DNA of 64,000 nt from Winogradskyella aurantia (GCF_002266855.1 NZ_NGJN01000001.1:434001-498000); one strand, 5' to 3'. Numbered from the stretch's first letter, positions 37,382 through 47,416 are shown. The notes: generated from the sequence alone by a model not told the origin. A program made the numbers and translations.

Positions 37382-38317
37382 TCAGAATTTATAGCTTAGT
37401 CCAAAAGTCCAGAAGGATTGCAGTTTGTTGTCCACATTATCAAAATTAGGCTCAGTGCCCGTGCCATCCCAATTATCTAAGGCAAAATTAACCGCCTCTT
37501 GGTTGTTGTCTCTCAGACCAAAATCAAATCCTAAACCAATATTTTTCCAAAGGGTATATCCAAATGAGTTTGTCCAAGTCCAGTTAGAAAGATTTGCATC
37601 TTCATAACTTTGAAATAAAGAGAGATTAGATTTAATATTTAGCTTACCAATGGTTTTGGTATAATCCGCTACAATTTTAGCACCAAGAGAAGAGTCAAAA
37701 ACGGTATCGCCACTAGAGAAAACAAAGTTGTAGTTTAAAGGGTGGATAACAACAGTTAAGTCTGCGTTTGGCGTCCAAGTTAAACCAACACCCAAATCCA
37801 GATAGCCAGGGTCATTAAAATTGTCAATAATGGTTGAACGGTATTCACCAAAAGTAGATAATGCCCAAGATTTGCTTAGCCTGTAACCATAAAGGGACGA
37901 AATGTTAAACACATCTGTGGTGGATCTAAAGCTATCATCGTCATTAGGGTCATCTTTATCATCTAACTTTACCCAATTTAAATTTAAGGTCAAGGCGTTT
38001 TTCCAGAAATACTTGTCTTCAATTTTATTGGCATAAGCGTTTACAGTAAAGCCTATGTTTCCAGCCTCGTTATTAGGAGTACCTTGGGCATACCAATTAT
38101 TAAAATTAGATAAGCTACCACCAATGGTTCCAAAAGCACCTATTCGCCAACCTGGCAGGGCGTCAATGATTGCCTGAATAGAGTCTGCTTGTGCCTGATA
38201 TTTATCGACCTCTGCTTTTTTCTCTGCTTTTTGGGCCAATAGCTCTTCTTTGGTTTGTGAAAAGCTAAAACTAAATACCGTAATCAGCAATACGGATAGA
38301 AGTAATTTTTTAAGCAT
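37382..38317 (-). CDS. DUF3078 outer-membrane protein
   Basis: A 311-residue protein with a signal peptide ending in FSFSQ (about 1-21), a short coiled stretch (KAEKKAEVDKYQAQADSI), and then a beta-barrel region with many alternating aromatic strands (WALSTFGEYRST, WTNSFGYTLWKNIGLGF) that ends in LSYKF. DUF3078 is a Bacteroidota outer-membrane family without known function. ATG 38317 replaces a TTG two codons upstream. It lies 57 bases downstream of the DUF2480 gene and may be the end of the same transcript. Confidence 0.88.
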   Translation of the reverse strand: MLKKLLLSVLLITVFSFSFSQTKEELLAQKAEKKAEVDKYQAQADSIQAIIDALPGWRIGAFGTIGGSLSNFNNWYAQGTPNNEAGNIGFTVNAYANKIEDKYFWKNALTLNLNWVKLDDKDDPNDDDSFRSTTDVFNISSLYGYRLSKSWALSTFGEYRSTIIDNFNDPGYLDLGVGLTWTPNADLTVVIHPLNYNFVFSSGDTVFDSSLGAKIVADYTKTIGKLNIKSNLSLFQSYEDANLSNWTWTNSFGYTLWKNIGLGFDFGLRDNNQEAVNFALDNWDGTGTEPNFDNVDNKLQSFWTFGLSYKF

Positions 38318-38374
38318 ATGCAATTAGTATTAAGTTGATTATAACGTTTGTTGAGCGCAAATATAAGTTTTTAT

Positions 38375-38881
38375 TTATTTCCTTTTATATAAAGGCACAG
38401 ATGAGCAAGCCTCACCAAACATTACCGATTTTGCTATAGGTTTAAGGCGTTGAGATAAAAGTACTAAGGCGTTTGAAGGTACTGGCTTATGGGAACAGCC
38501 TTTAATGATCACTGGCATATCCCTATATATTTCAATATTAAGATTTGAAATAATTGAGCTGAAAATAATAGACTCTAAATGCTCTAAAGACCCAATAGCT
38601 GAAAGTTTAGCGTAGTCTTCTAATTTCATGGAAATAAGCATATAGGCCCAATCTGGCACAATAGCATCCGTTGAGCAATATAATGCCACATAGCCATCTT
38701 TATATTGAGACCAATCATGTTCAGCAACAAAAGCTCTAAAGTCTTTTTCCCTCAGCACAAGCCCTTCAAACAACCAATCTTTGATGTCGAGCGAAAAACG
38801 TGGTCCTTCGGGGTAATAATCTTCTAAATCAATTACCTTCAGTTTGCTATTGGCAACCCTATTAATTATTTCTTCTGCCAT
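38375..38881 (-). CDS. DUF2480 family protein
   Basis: A 168-residue cytoplasmic protein of a Bacteroidota family of unknown function. Recognised by its start MAEEIINRVANSKL, the conserved stretch IDLEDYYPEG and the middle motif GYVALYCSTDAIVPDWAYML. There are several conserved cysteines (CSTD, KGCSHK, EACSS), which together with its place at the end of the SUF operon hints at a link with Fe-S or sulfur biology. That link is inference. It starts three bases after the HMG-CoA synthase stop. Confidence 0.88.
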   Translation of the reverse strand: MAEEIINRVANSKLKVIDLEDYYPEGPRFSLDIKDWLFEGLVLREKDFRAFVAEHDWSQYKDGYVALYCSTDAIVPDWAYMLISMKLEDYAKLSAIGSLEHLESIIFSSIISNLNIEIYRDMPVIIKGCSHKPVPSNALVLLSQRLKPIAKSVMFGEACSSVPLYKRK

Positions 38882-38884
38882 AAT

Positions 38885-40324
38885 TTATCTAACTGCATAT
38901 CGTCTTAAACCGTAATTGGTTTCATTATGCTCTATATGTTTTAAGTAAATTTTACTTCCATTTAGTATAGGTTCGACCATTTCTGAACGGTGCAAGCGTT
39001 CATAAGTATCGATAGCAATGGAATGTCTTTTGTCTAAATATTCAAAAAGATGAATAGATTCAATTTTTGAAGTCCAACCTCCTGTTATTCTCCCTTCAAA
39101 TACTTTTGATTTTGAACCACTTCCGTAAGCAATAAAGCCAACTGTTGAACTAGAGAGGTCTTCATTGCGACGAAAAGCATCAGCTAACACACTTAGTAGA
39201 GACATAAATATGGATGCGGTATACATATTCCCAATTTCTGAAGAGGCAAGTTCGCCTGAGCTAATCTTATTTTTGATAAATCCACTATATAATTGAGATT
39301 TGTAGGCTTTTTTTAACCACTCTTTGTCTTCAATAGTTTCTTGTTTGCCGATTTCCAATTCTAATGTCTCGAGGTTTGGAGTTCCTTTTATCCAAGCAAG
39401 CCAGTTGTTAAATATAATTCTTCTACCGTGATAGGCGTATGGAAGATGAAAAACAATTTTATCCCACCTGTCTATAAAAACAGTTGGTTTTTGTTGATTA
39501 AAATGTGATAGTGCTTCGGTAATTCTATCTTCATAGCAGGCATTTGAAAATTGGCCATCAAAGACGGGCTCTTCCTTGAACACCTCTACTACCGCACTTG
39601 TATCACTCCAAAATTGTGAATTTGTCTTTGCAACGAATTCGTTTATTTTTTCCTCCGTTACTTCAAGATTCAGGGTTTCAAAAACAGACTGTAATATCTC
39701 AGTTTTGCTAAAGGAGCGCCTTGGTTTAAAGAAATCGCCTTCGCTTTTTGAGGCGACACCCCAAATGTCATTAATTTCTATAATGGACGGTTCGTGGCTC
39801 ACCAAAACAGCTACAGCCCCGGCACCTTGTGTATATTCACCTGTTGAATTTAAATCGTATTTGGATAAGTCTGATGCAATAACCACGGCTTTTCTTGACG
39901 AATCCTGCTTTACCCAGTCTAGGCTATTGTGTAAGGCATCAACGGCACCCACACATGCAAAGGTCATATCCAAGATATCACAGTGCTTAAAACTGCGCGT
40001 GCCGTATTTCTCCTGCAATTGCTTTTCTACAATTTCAACGGCATAGGTTGCGGTTGGCTTAGAGCCATCAATAGCGCTTTCCGTGCCTAAATAAACCCGT
40101 CCAATATCATTTGGGTTAATGTCATTTTGATTAATAAGATTAAGTAAGGCATTTGCGGCAAAGGTTGCAGCATCTTCTCCAACATTTGGTATAGCCATTT
40201 TTTTTAAACCTAAGCCTTTTTGCAGTTTTTCAGGGATTATTCCTCTAGCCTCAGCCAAATCTTTTATGGGCACATACAGCGGGGGGACATAAAATGCTAT
40301 TGAATCTATTCCTACACTAGTCAT
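38885..40324 (-). CDS. hydroxymethylglutaryl-CoA synthase family protein
   Basis: Condenses acetyl-CoA with acetoacetyl-CoA to HMG-CoA, the entry to the mevalonate route to isoprenoids. The 479-residue thiolase-fold protein has catalytic Cys124 in DMTFACVGAVDA, Glu82 in GTESAIDGSKP, and a His in HLPYAYHGRR. These fit HMGS better than KAS III. The C-terminal extension is longer than in the about 390-residue Gram-positive enzymes. It follows sufT after 8 bases in what appears to be the SUF transcript. Other mevalonate genes are not in the window. Confidence 0.88.
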   Translation of the reverse strand: MTSVGIDSIAFYVPPLYVPIKDLAEARGIIPEKLQKGLGLKKMAIPNVGEDAATFAANALLNLINQNDINPNDIGRVYLGTESAIDGSKPTATYAVEIVEKQLQEKYGTRSFKHCDILDMTFACVGAVDALHNSLDWVKQDSSRKAVVIASDLSKYDLNSTGEYTQGAGAVAVLVSHEPSIIEINDIWGVASKSEGDFFKPRRSFSKTEILQSVFETLNLEVTEEKINEFVAKTNSQFWSDTSAVVEVFKEEPVFDGQFSNACYEDRITEALSHFNQQKPTVFIDRWDKIVFHLPYAYHGRRIIFNNWLAWIKGTPNLETLELEIGKQETIEDKEWLKKAYKSQLYSGFIKNKISSGELASSEIGNMYTASIFMSLLSVLADAFRRNEDLSSSTVGFIAYGSGSKSKVFEGRITGGWTSKIESIHLFEYLDKRHSIAIDTYERLHRSEMVEPILNGSKIYLKHIEHNETNYGLRRYAVR

Positions 40325-40332
40325 ATCCCAAA

Positions 40333-40659
40333 TTATAACATACCTAACTCCAGCTTGGCTTCCTCACTCATTAAGTCCTGTGACCAAGGTGGATCAAATG
40401 TAATTTCTACCTCAGCATCTTTAATTTCATTAATAGACTTTACTTTTTCTTCTACTTCAAGCGGAAGAGTTTCTGCAACAGGGCAGTTTGGAGAGGTTAA
40501 GGTCATTAATATTTTTACTTCAGAATCTTCATTTACGAAAACATCGTAAATAAGACCGAGTTCATAGATATCAACAGGAATTTCAGGATCGAAAATGGTT
40601 TTTAAGACCCTTACAATTTTATCTCCTAATACATTTGTGTCTATAGTGGTATCGCTCAT
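40333..40659 (-). CDS. sufT: SUF system MIP18/DUF59 assembly protein
   Basis: A 108-residue MIP18-family (DUF59) protein involved in Fe-S maturation. It shows IFDPEIPVDIYELGLIY and the conserved LTSPNCPVAETLP with its single cysteine, then DPPWSQDLMSEEAKLELG. It lies one base after sufE and 8 before the HMG-CoA synthase. Bacterial SufT supports cluster delivery to client proteins; its exact role is not fixed. Confidence 0.92.
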   Translation of the reverse strand: MSDTTIDTNVLGDKIVRVLKTIFDPEIPVDIYELGLIYDVFVNEDSEVKILMTLTSPNCPVAETLPLEVEEKVKSINEIKDAEVEITFDPPWSQDLMSEEAKLELGML

Positions 40660-40660
40660 A

Positions 40661-41083
40661 TTAATTCAATTGTGTTTGGTACGCAATAGCATACATTTTT
40701 AGTTGCTTTATCATACTCACCAATCCGTTGGCGCGCGTCGGTGACAGATGCTCTTTAAGGCCAATTTGGTCAATGAAGTCCGTGTTGGCTTCTATAATGG
40801 CTTTTGGATGTTGGTTTGAGAAAACCCGAATGAGAATCGCTATAATGCCTTTGGTAATTATAGCGTCGCTATCAGCGGTAAATTTTACTTTATCATCGTC
40901 CATATCCGCATGAACCCAGACTTTACTCTGGCAACCTTTAATGATATGGTCCTCAGTTTTAAATTTTGGGTCAATTAAAGGCAAACTTTTGCCTAGGTCA
41001 ATCATATATTGGTAACGATCTTCCCAATTGTCGAACATAGAAAATTCATCTATTATATCCTTTTGTACGTCTTCAATCGTCAT
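40661..41083 (-). CDS. sufE: sulfur acceptor SufE
   Basis: Takes persulfide sulfur from SufS and passes it to the SufBCD scaffold. The 140-residue protein has the active Cys51 in IIKGCQSKVW. ATG 41083 was chosen, as the longer frame back to 41290 adds about 69 residues with no SufE similarity that overlap the lipoprotein gene. It lies between a lipoprotein and sufT in the operon. Confidence 0.94.
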   Translation of the reverse strand: MTIEDVQKDIIDEFSMFDNWEDRYQYMIDLGKSLPLIDPKFKTEDHIIKGCQSKVWVHADMDDDKVKFTADSDAIITKGIIAILIRVFSNQHPKAIIEANTDFIDQIGLKEHLSPTRANGLVSMIKQLKMYAIAYQTQLN

Positions 41084-41117
41084 AGCAGTAATTATTTTAA
41101 ACAAAGTTACAAAATAG

Positions 41118-41621
41118 CTACTGTTTAGACACACTTTCCTTAATAGATAATATCTTGGTAACCAGCGCTTCAATTTCCTTGGGAGGATATCCGTGATCAA
41201 AAGTGGGCGTAGTGATTTCTTTTGTACCATGTATAATGGTGAGACTAGCATGCGGTGCCGCATCGTAATGACGTTTATCCGTAGGTGCAACTAGATTCTG
41301 AAAGGCATCCTCGTCAACCTCACCAAGTAACTTGGAAAGACTATCCCAGTCTGCTTTGGTGTTCGGATATTTTTGAATTTGCTCAAAATTTCGGTCTTGT
41401 GTTATTTTTATGTCCTCTTCAGAGATGTAGATATATTCAAAAAAACCTCTTGTCGATGCCCTGTAGGCTAAAGCAACCTTATTATTGATGGTGTCATTGC
41501 CCTTGGTTATATCTTCATTTGACATGCTGCTAGGTGTATCTGATTTTGACGAGTGTCTTTTGACTGAATTACAAGATGCAACAACCACAACAAGGGCCAA
41601 AATGCTCATAATAACTTTCAT
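41118..41621 (-). CDS. uncharacterised lipoprotein within the SUF operon
   Basis: A 167-residue protein with a lipoprotein signal (hydrophobic 5-15, lipobox VVASC at Cys17). The mature part is Lys/Thr/Ser-rich with no further cysteine, and includes SRGFFEYIYISEEDI and DKRHYDAAPHASLTI. No known domain was recognised. Predicted location is periplasmic face of the inner or outer membrane, unlike its cytoplasmic SUF neighbours. It lies 144 bases after sufS and 34 before sufE, in the same direction. Confidence 0.75.
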   Translation of the reverse strand: MKVIMSILALVVVVASCNSVKRHSSKSDTPSSMSNEDITKGNDTINNKVALAYRASTRGFFEYIYISEEDIKITQDRNFEQIQKYPNTKADWDSLSKLLGEVDEDAFQNLVAPTDKRHYDAAPHASLTIIHGTKEITTPTFDHGYPPKEIEALVTKILSIKESVSKQ

Positions 41622-41765
41622 AAATCAGGTTTTAAAAGTAAAACTATTGTCTTTTTATATCTAAAGGTATGCCAAAATGAAAAAGACATAAAATGTGGCC
41701 TTCTTTAAACGCTCAGGGTAACGATACTGGAAATGGTTTGCAAAGTAAGGCTGAACGGAGAGCTA

Positions 41766-43004
41766 TTAAGATAGCATCATAATGGCTTTTTTAAGGGCAG
41801 CGATAAATACATCTATTTCTTCTTTTGTATTGTAAAACATAAAAGAGGCTCTTATTGTACCAGGGATTTGGTAATAATCCATTATAGGTTGTGCGCAATG
41901 GTGTCCGGTTCTAACCGCAATACCCATTTTATCTAATATGGTCCCAATATCGTACGGGTGTATATTGCCAACATTGAATGAAATTACAGAGGTTTTTTCT
42001 TTAGCGGTACCATAAATTTTCATTCCCTCAATTTCTGACAATTTCCCGGTCGCATAACTGAGTAATTCTTGCTCGTATTTGGCAATAGCATTAAAACCTA
42101 TAGCATTCATATAATCCAATGCAGCACCAAAAGCAATACCACCACAAACGTTTGGGGTACCTGCTTCAAATTTGTGCGGTAAGTCTGCGTAAGACGTTTT
42201 CTCAAAAGTAACCTCAGCAATCATCTCACCACCACCTTGATAGGGAGGAAGCGCTTTTAACCACTTTTCTTTACCGTAAAGCATGCCAATGCCCGTTGGG
42301 CCACAAATTTTGTGAGCAGAACAGACGTAAAAATCGACGTTTAATTTTTGAACATCTGGTTTTAAATGCGGACAGGATTGAGCACCATCAACTAAAACAG
42401 CCGCCCCATAAGCATGTGCTTTTTCAATTATATACTCTATAGGATTTATGGTGCCTAAGGCATTTGAAATATGGTTTACAAAAACCAGCTTTGTATTTTC
42501 ATTTAAAAGTGCATCAAATTCAGAAAGAATTAATTCACCCGCTTCATTCATTGGAATTACCTTTAATTCAGCACCTGTGCGCTCGCAGAGCATTTGCCAA
42601 GGAACAATATTGCTGTGGTGTTCTAGTGCAGAAACCAGAATCTCATCACCAACTTTTAAAAGAGACGAAAAACCACTCGCTACCAAATTAATGCCATGGG
42701 TTGTACCAGACGTAAATATAATTTCATGGGAATGAGCTGCATTGAAATGTTTTTGGATTTTTTGTCGAGATTGTTCATAAGCATCTGTAGCCTCCTGACT
42801 TAAGCTATGAACGCCTCTATGAATATTAGCGTTGTAATTAGAGTAGTAGTCTACAATTACATCAATGACCTGTTGAGGCGTCTGTGACGTTGCGGCATTA
42901 TCAAAATACACCAAAGGTTTTCCATTGATCTTGCGTTTAAGAATAGGAAAATCTTTTCTTATGGTTTCTACGTCAAATGCGGCATGCTCTTTTACTAGGT
43001 TCAT
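41766..43004 (-). CDS. sufS: cysteine desulfurase SufS
   Basis: PLP enzyme that removes sulfur from cysteine as a persulfide for cluster building. The 412-residue class V aminotransferase fold has PLP-binding Lys232 in CSAHKICGPTG and the persulfide Cys370 in RTGHHCAQP, a SufS (group II) feature. It directly follows sufD with the stop and start adjacent. A 144-base gap without a recognised signal separates it from the lipoprotein gene. Confidence 0.96.
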   Translation of the reverse strand: MNLVKEHAAFDVETIRKDFPILKRKINGKPLVYFDNAATSQTPQQVIDVIVDYYSNYNANIHRGVHSLSQEATDAYEQSRQKIQKHFNAAHSHEIIFTSGTTHGINLVASGFSSLLKVGDEILVSALEHHSNIVPWQMLCERTGAELKVIPMNEAGELILSEFDALLNENTKLVFVNHISNALGTINPIEYIIEKAHAYGAAVLVDGAQSCPHLKPDVQKLNVDFYVCSAHKICGPTGIGMLYGKEKWLKALPPYQGGGEMIAEVTFEKTSYADLPHKFEAGTPNVCGGIAFGAALDYMNAIGFNAIAKYEQELLSYATGKLSEIEGMKIYGTAKEKTSVISFNVGNIHPYDIGTILDKMGIAVRTGHHCAQPIMDYYQIPGTIRASFMFYNTKEEIDVFIAALKKAIMMLS

Positions 43005-44318
43005 TTATAAATTAAATCCAATATTAACGCCTAACTTCTGGGCAATTATTTTAGTAATTCTATTTTTTATTTCAGGAATTGTAACGGTCTCCAGTACGTT
43101 ATTGCTAAAACCGAACATCAGTAAGGCTCTAGCTTCTTTCTTCGGGATGCCTCGAGACCTTAAATAAAACATGGCGCTCTCGTCAAGTTGTCCAATAGTA
43201 CAACCATGAGAACACTTTACATCATCTGCAAAAATCTCCAATTGAGGTTTAGTATTGATACTGGCTTTGTCGCTTATTAAGATGTTATTATTCGCCTGAA
43301 ATGCATTTGTTTTTTGAGCTTCTTTTTCAACGACAACCTTTCCATTAAATACACCAGTAGCATTATCATCAAAAATACCTTTGTAATCTTGATGGCTCTC
43401 ACAGTTGGGCTCTATGTGATGCACAAGCGTATTGTGGTCTACATGCTGCTTATTCCCAATAATGGTAATCCCTTTCATAGTAGAATCGATACGCTCACCA
43501 TTCTGGAAGAAACTGACATTATTGCGTGTTAATTTTCCACCGAAGGAGAAGGTGTGTAACTTAGCCACACTTTCCCGTTTTTGGTTGATGAAGGTATTGT
43601 CAATCAAAGACGCTGTTTGTCTGTCGTTCTGTATTTTATAATAATCTACAATGGCTCTTTTGTTAGCAAAAACTTCTGTGACACTATTAGTCAGTACCGG
43701 ATTATCCGTTAAACTCTGATGGCGTTCAATAATTTGAACATGTGCATTTTCATCAACTACAATAAGGTTTCTAGGTTGTAACAATAAAGCCGATTCATCG
43801 CCTGTTGAAAAATGTAAAATCTGAATGGGTTTTTCAACCACCTTGTTTTTTGGAATATGAATGTAAGCGCCCTCAGCGGAAAATGCTGTGTTTAGGGATG
43901 ATAACCCATCCTTTGCGGCAATTTTATTGAAGTAATTGTCAATGACTAGCCTATACTTAGGCTTTGTTAGCGCAGCAGACATTAAACATACATCTATACC
44001 ATCATGCGTAGTCTGAGACAAATGTGAAGAATACTTACCATCTACAAATATGATTTTGTATGAATCAATATCATGGATAAAATACTTCTTCACCTCACCG
44101 TAATCCAGAGCCTTTTCATGCTTTGGAAATACACTATAGTCATACTTTAAAATGGAGTTTAAGGATGTATATTTCCAAGCTTCCTGACGTTTAGTCGGAA
44201 AGCCTTCAATTTCAAAGTTCTTTATGGCCTGTGTCCTAATATCGTGTATTGGAGACTCTATATTCACAGTGTCTTCAAATGCCATGAAGCAGGATACTAA
44301 TTTATCTTTTAATTCCAT
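43005..44318 (-). CDS. sufD: Fe-S scaffold subunit SufD
   Basis: A 437-residue SufBD-family protein that forms the SufBC2D scaffold. The core beta-helix has HTLVHHIEPNCESHQDYKGIF in part and the conserved DDVKCSHGCTIGQLDE with AMFYLRSRGI. The N-terminal helices (EAWKYTSLNSIL) are typical of SufD. It sits between sufC (with a 99-base hairpin-containing gap) and sufS. Confidence 0.96.
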   Translation of the reverse strand: MELKDKLVSCFMAFEDTVNIESPIHDIRTQAIKNFEIEGFPTKRQEAWKYTSLNSILKYDYSVFPKHEKALDYGEVKKYFIHDIDSYKIIFVDGKYSSHLSQTTHDGIDVCLMSAALTKPKYRLVIDNYFNKIAAKDGLSSLNTAFSAEGAYIHIPKNKVVEKPIQILHFSTGDESALLLQPRNLIVVDENAHVQIIERHQSLTDNPVLTNSVTEVFANKRAIVDYYKIQNDRQTASLIDNTFINQKRESVAKLHTFSFGGKLTRNNVSFFQNGERIDSTMKGITIIGNKQHVDHNTLVHHIEPNCESHQDYKGIFDDNATGVFNGKVVVEKEAQKTNAFQANNNILISDKASINTKPQLEIFADDVKCSHGCTIGQLDESAMFYLRSRGIPKKEARALLMFGFSNNVLETVTIPEIKNRITKIIAQKLGVNIGFNL

Positions 44319-44331
44319 TTGTTGCCTCTTT

Positions 44332-44401
44332 GGACACTGAGGTTCTCAAGGTGTCCTATTTCAATTGAGTTTTGTTTTAAGTCATTTAAAGAACCTCAAT
44401 G
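44332..44401 (-). promoter_or_regulatory. hairpins in the sufC-sufD spacer
   Basis: The 99-base gap holds a local hairpin, GGACACTGAG against CTCAAGGTGTCC (44332-44356, two-base bulge). A longer-range inverted repeat lies at 44335-44346 and 44390-44401, with 11 of 12 positions matching around GAGGTTCT. There is no T-run, so it is probably an mRNA structure separating sufC from sufDS, although chance cannot be excluded. Confidence 0.4.
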
Positions 44402-44417
44402 ACCAAACTAAAATCAA

Positions 44418-45170
44418 TTATGCGTTTACTTCTTCTTTAATCCAATCGTAACCTTTAGCTTCTAACTCGTGCGCTAATTCCTTAGGCCCCGATTTTACTA
44501 TACGTCCATTGTGTAGCACATGGACATAGTCTGGAATAATATAATCTAATAACCTTTGGTAATGCGTGATTACAATTACGGCATTATCCTTAGATTTAAG
44601 CTTATTTACTCCATTAGCTACAATACGCAGCGCATCAATATCTAAACCAGAATCTGTTTCGTCAAGTATTGCTAATTTTGGCTCTAACATGGCCATTTGA
44701 AATATCTCGTTGCGCTTTTTCTCACCTCCGGAGAAGCCGTCATTAAGGGAACGCGACAAAAATTTACGGTCAATTTCTAATAGCTCAGCTTTTTCTCTTA
44801 TCATTTTCAACATTTCATTAGCCGGCATATCGTCAAGACCTTTCGCTTTCCGAGTTTCATTTATGGCAGTCTTCATAAAGTTGGTCACACTCACCCCAGG
44901 TATTTCTACGGGGTATTGAAAAGACAGAAAGATACCTCTGTGAGCACGCTCATCTGGACCTAGCTCATCGATATTTTCGCCGTTCAAGAGGATTTCACCT
45001 TCCTCAACGTCGTAATCCTCTTTTCCTGCTATGACTGAGGCCAAGGTGCTTTTACCGGAACCGTTAGGTCCCATGATAGCGTGAACCTCACCTGGTTTTA
45101 CGCTAAGGTTAATACCTCTTAATATAGCTTTGTCTTCAACACTTGCGTGTAAGTTTTTTATCTCTAACAT
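44418..45170 (-). CDS. sufC: Fe-S assembly ATPase SufC
   Basis: ABC-type ATPase driving the SufBC2D scaffold. The 250-residue protein has Walker [10 protein letters not shown] with Lys40, the signature [12 protein letters not shown], and Walker [12 protein letters not shown], where the DSGLD variant is typical of SufC. It follows the small lipoprotein by four bases. Confidence 0.97.
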   Translation of the reverse strand: MLEIKNLHASVEDKAILRGINLSVKPGEVHAIMGPNGSGKSTLASVIAGKEDYDVEEGEILLNGENIDELGPDERAHRGIFLSFQYPVEIPGVSVTNFMKTAINETRKAKGLDDMPANEMLKMIREKAELLEIDRKFLSRSLNDGFSGGEKKRNEIFQMAMLEPKLAILDETDSGLDIDALRIVANGVNKLKSKDNAVIVITHYQRLLDYIIPDYVHVLHNGRIVKSGPKELAHELEAKGYDWIKEEVNA

Positions 45171-45174
45171 GATT

Positions 45175-45582
45175 TTAATTTGCTAATTTTATTACGTCGT
45201 CTCTATTTTTTGAAGGCGCCTCCACCTTTAATATATCTTTAATCTCTACGCGGTATGGCCAGCCCTCTTCATCCTTAGGCTTTTCAAATTTGCGTACCCT
45301 AACCGTTACCGGCACCATATCTGTATCTTCCGTTTTGAAGGGTTTAACCTGTTCAGCTAGAGTGTGCATATTTTTATCGATTACCACACCATAGATATCG
45401 TTCTTAGTTTGAAGTACCGCAGCGTCCGCATAGTATACAAACTCCCCTTTCATCGTGATTAACCCATCATTTTGGCTATAGGATTTATCCCTAGATTCTT
45501 CAAGGCTGGTAGCTTGGTTTTGCTCATTTTTGCAGGCCATCACTAACAAACACAGGATAAAAATGATATTGATTTTTCTCAT
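45175..45582 (-). CDS. uncharacterised small lipoprotein between sufB and sufC
   Basis: A 135-residue protein with a lipoprotein signal (LCLLVMAC, Cys17). The mature part holds [15 protein letters not shown] and [29 protein letters not shown], alternating strands that could form an OB-like barrel. That fold is inference. It has no cysteine after the lipid anchor. It sits tightly packed, 12 bases after sufB and four before sufC, so its synthesis is tied to the SUF complex although it must act outside the cytoplasm. Confidence 0.78.
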   Translation of the reverse strand: MRKINIIFILCLLVMACKNEQNQATSLEESRDKSYSQNDGLITMKGEFVYYADAAVLQTKNDIYGVVIDKNMHTLAEQVKPFKTEDTDMVPVTVRVRKFEKPKDEEGWPYRVEIKDILKVEAPSKNRDDVIKLAN

Positions 45583-45594
45583 TGTAAGATGATT

Positions 45595-47043
45595 TTATCC
45601 AACAGAACCTTCTAAACTAATTTCCAATAATTTTTGAGCCTCAACGGCAAACTCCATAGGGAGTTTATTCAGCACATCCTTGCTAAAACCATTTACAATT
45701 AAGGCAATGGCCTTTTCGGTATCAATGCCACGCTGGTTACAGTAAAAAATCTGATCTTCCCCAATTTTACTTGTGGTAGCCTCATGCTCAACTTGAGCTG
45801 TCTTATTTTTAGCTTCTATATACGGAAAGGTATGTGCACCACACTCATTACCCATCAATAAACTGTCACATTGAGAGAAGTTACGCGCATTATCAGCCCG
45901 CGGACTTATTTGTACTAATCCACGATACGAATTTTGTGACTTACCAGCAGAAATACCTTTTGAAATGATGGTAGATTTGGTGTTTTTGCCAAGGTGTATC
46001 ATTTTAGTCCCTGTGTCTGCCTGTTGGAAGTTATTGGTTACGGCAATAGAGTAAAATTCTCCAACAGAATTATCACCCTTCAACACGCATGACGGATATT
46101 TCCATGTTATGGCACTACCAGTCTCTACTTGGGTCCATGAGATTTTCGCATTTTTCTCGCACAAGCCACGTTTGGTGACAAAATTATAGACCCCTCCTTT
46201 ACCTTCTGAATTTCCAGGATACCAGTTCTGGACTGTTGAATATTTAATCTCTGCATTGTCAAGAGCAATAAGCTCAACTACAGCAGCATGTAACTGATTT
46301 TCATCGCGACTCGGTGCCGTGCAGCCCTCTAGATAACTTACATAACTTCCTTCATCGGCGACTACCAAGGTGCGTTCAAATTGACCTGTCCCTGCTTGAT
46401 TGATTCTGAAATATGTAGATAACTCCATGGGACATTTAACCCCTTTAGGAATGTAGCAAAACGAGCCATCACTGAAAACGGCCGAATTGAGTGCTGCATA
46501 AAAGTTATCCTTTTTAGGGACAACCGTTCCTATATATTTTCGAACCAATTCCGGATACTCTTGGATGGCTTCTGAAATACTCATAAAAATGATACCCTTC
46601 TCCGCTAAAGTTTTCTTAAATGTGGTTGCTACCGAAACAGAATCTACTACCACATCCATAGCAACGCCTGCTAATTTCTTTTGCTCGTCTAAGGAAATAC
46701 CTAATTTTTTAAATGTGGCCAGAAGTTCAGGGTCTACTTCGTCTAAACTGTCATATTTTGGCTTACTATTAGGTGCTGAGTAATAGGAGATTGCTTGAAA
46801 GTCTGGTTTTTTGTAGTGGATATTAGCCCATTCGGGTTCTATCATATCTTCCCAGGCCCTAAAGGCTTCAAGACGCCATTCGGTCATCCATTGTGGTTCA
46901 TTTTTCTTTTTTGAAATTGCCCTAACAATGTCCTCATTTAAGCCATTGGGAAATGTATCAGATTCAATATCTGTATAAAAACCGTATTCGTATTCCTTGG
47001 TTTTTAACTCTTCCCTTAAATCGTCTTCTGTATATTTTGACAT
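45595..47043 (-). CDS. sufB: Fe-S scaffold subunit SufB
   Basis: Main subunit on which the [4Fe-4S] or [2Fe-2S] cluster is built. The 482-residue protein has the SufB features [20 protein letters not shown] in part, [20 protein letters not shown], and [21 protein letters not shown], with conserved Cys and Glu residues that bind sulfur and iron. It follows the sufA-like gene by 11 bases. Confidence 0.97.
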   Translation of the reverse strand: MSKYTEDDLREELKTKEYEYGFYTDIESDTFPNGLNEDIVRAISKKKNEPQWMTEWRLEAFRAWEDMIEPEWANIHYKKPDFQAISYYSAPNSKPKYDSLDEVDPELLATFKKLGISLDEQKKLAGVAMDVVVDSVSVATTFKKTLAEKGIIFMSISEAIQEYPELVRKYIGTVVPKKDNFYAALNSAVFSDGSFCYIPKGVKCPMELSTYFRINQAGTGQFERTLVVADEGSYVSYLEGCTAPSRDENQLHAAVVELIALDNAEIKYSTVQNWYPGNSEGKGGVYNFVTKRGLCEKNAKISWTQVETGSAITWKYPSCVLKGDNSVGEFYSIAVTNNFQQADTGTKMIHLGKNTKSTIISKGISAGKSQNSYRGLVQISPRADNARNFSQCDSLLMGNECGAHTFPYIEAKNKTAQVEHEATTSKIGEDQIFYCNQRGIDTEKAIALIVNGFSKDVLNKLPMEFAVEAQKLLEISLEGSVG

Positions 47044-47054
47044 AGTATTTTTTA

Positions 47055-47384
47055 TTACAGTGAAAATGATTCACCACAACCACAAGTGCGGTTAGCATTA
47101 GGATTATTAAAAACAAAGCCTGTGCCATTAAGCCCACCAGAATATTCTAGTGTGGTGCCGATGAGGTATAGAAAGCTTTTTTTATCAACAATAATTTTGA
47201 TACCGTTGTCTTCAAAAATCTTGTCACCTTCTTCTTGTGATTTATCAAATTTTAGGTCATAGGATAACCCAGAGCATCCGCCGCTTTTAACACCAACCCT
47301 AATAAAATCAGTGGTATAGTTATAACCGTCATCAGCCATCAGTTCAATGACCTTTTTTTTAGCCTGTTCAGAAACTTTAATCAT
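47055..47384 (-). CDS. A-type Fe-S carrier (SufA/ErpA/IscA family)
   Basis: A 109-residue carrier that passes clusters to apo-proteins. The three conserved cysteines are Cys37 in [12 protein letters not shown] and Cys101 and Cys103 in CGCGESFSL. It is the first gene of the SUF operon. The SufA and ErpA subtypes cannot be separated by eye. No IscR/SufR-type regulator gene precedes it. Confidence 0.94.
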   Translation of the reverse strand: MIKVSEQAKKKVIELMADDGYNYTTDFIRVGVKSGGCSGLSYDLKFDKSQEEGDKIFEDNGIKIIVDKKSFLYLIGTTLEYSGGLNGTGFVFNNPNANRTCGCGESFSL

Positions 47385-47416
47385 TATCCTTAACTAGATT
47401 AGTTCTAAATTGTATG

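Noticed and set aside
39576..40046. 156-codon frame opposite the HMG-CoA synthase
   Set aside because: It lies wholly antisense to a conserved enzyme and has no recognisable domain.
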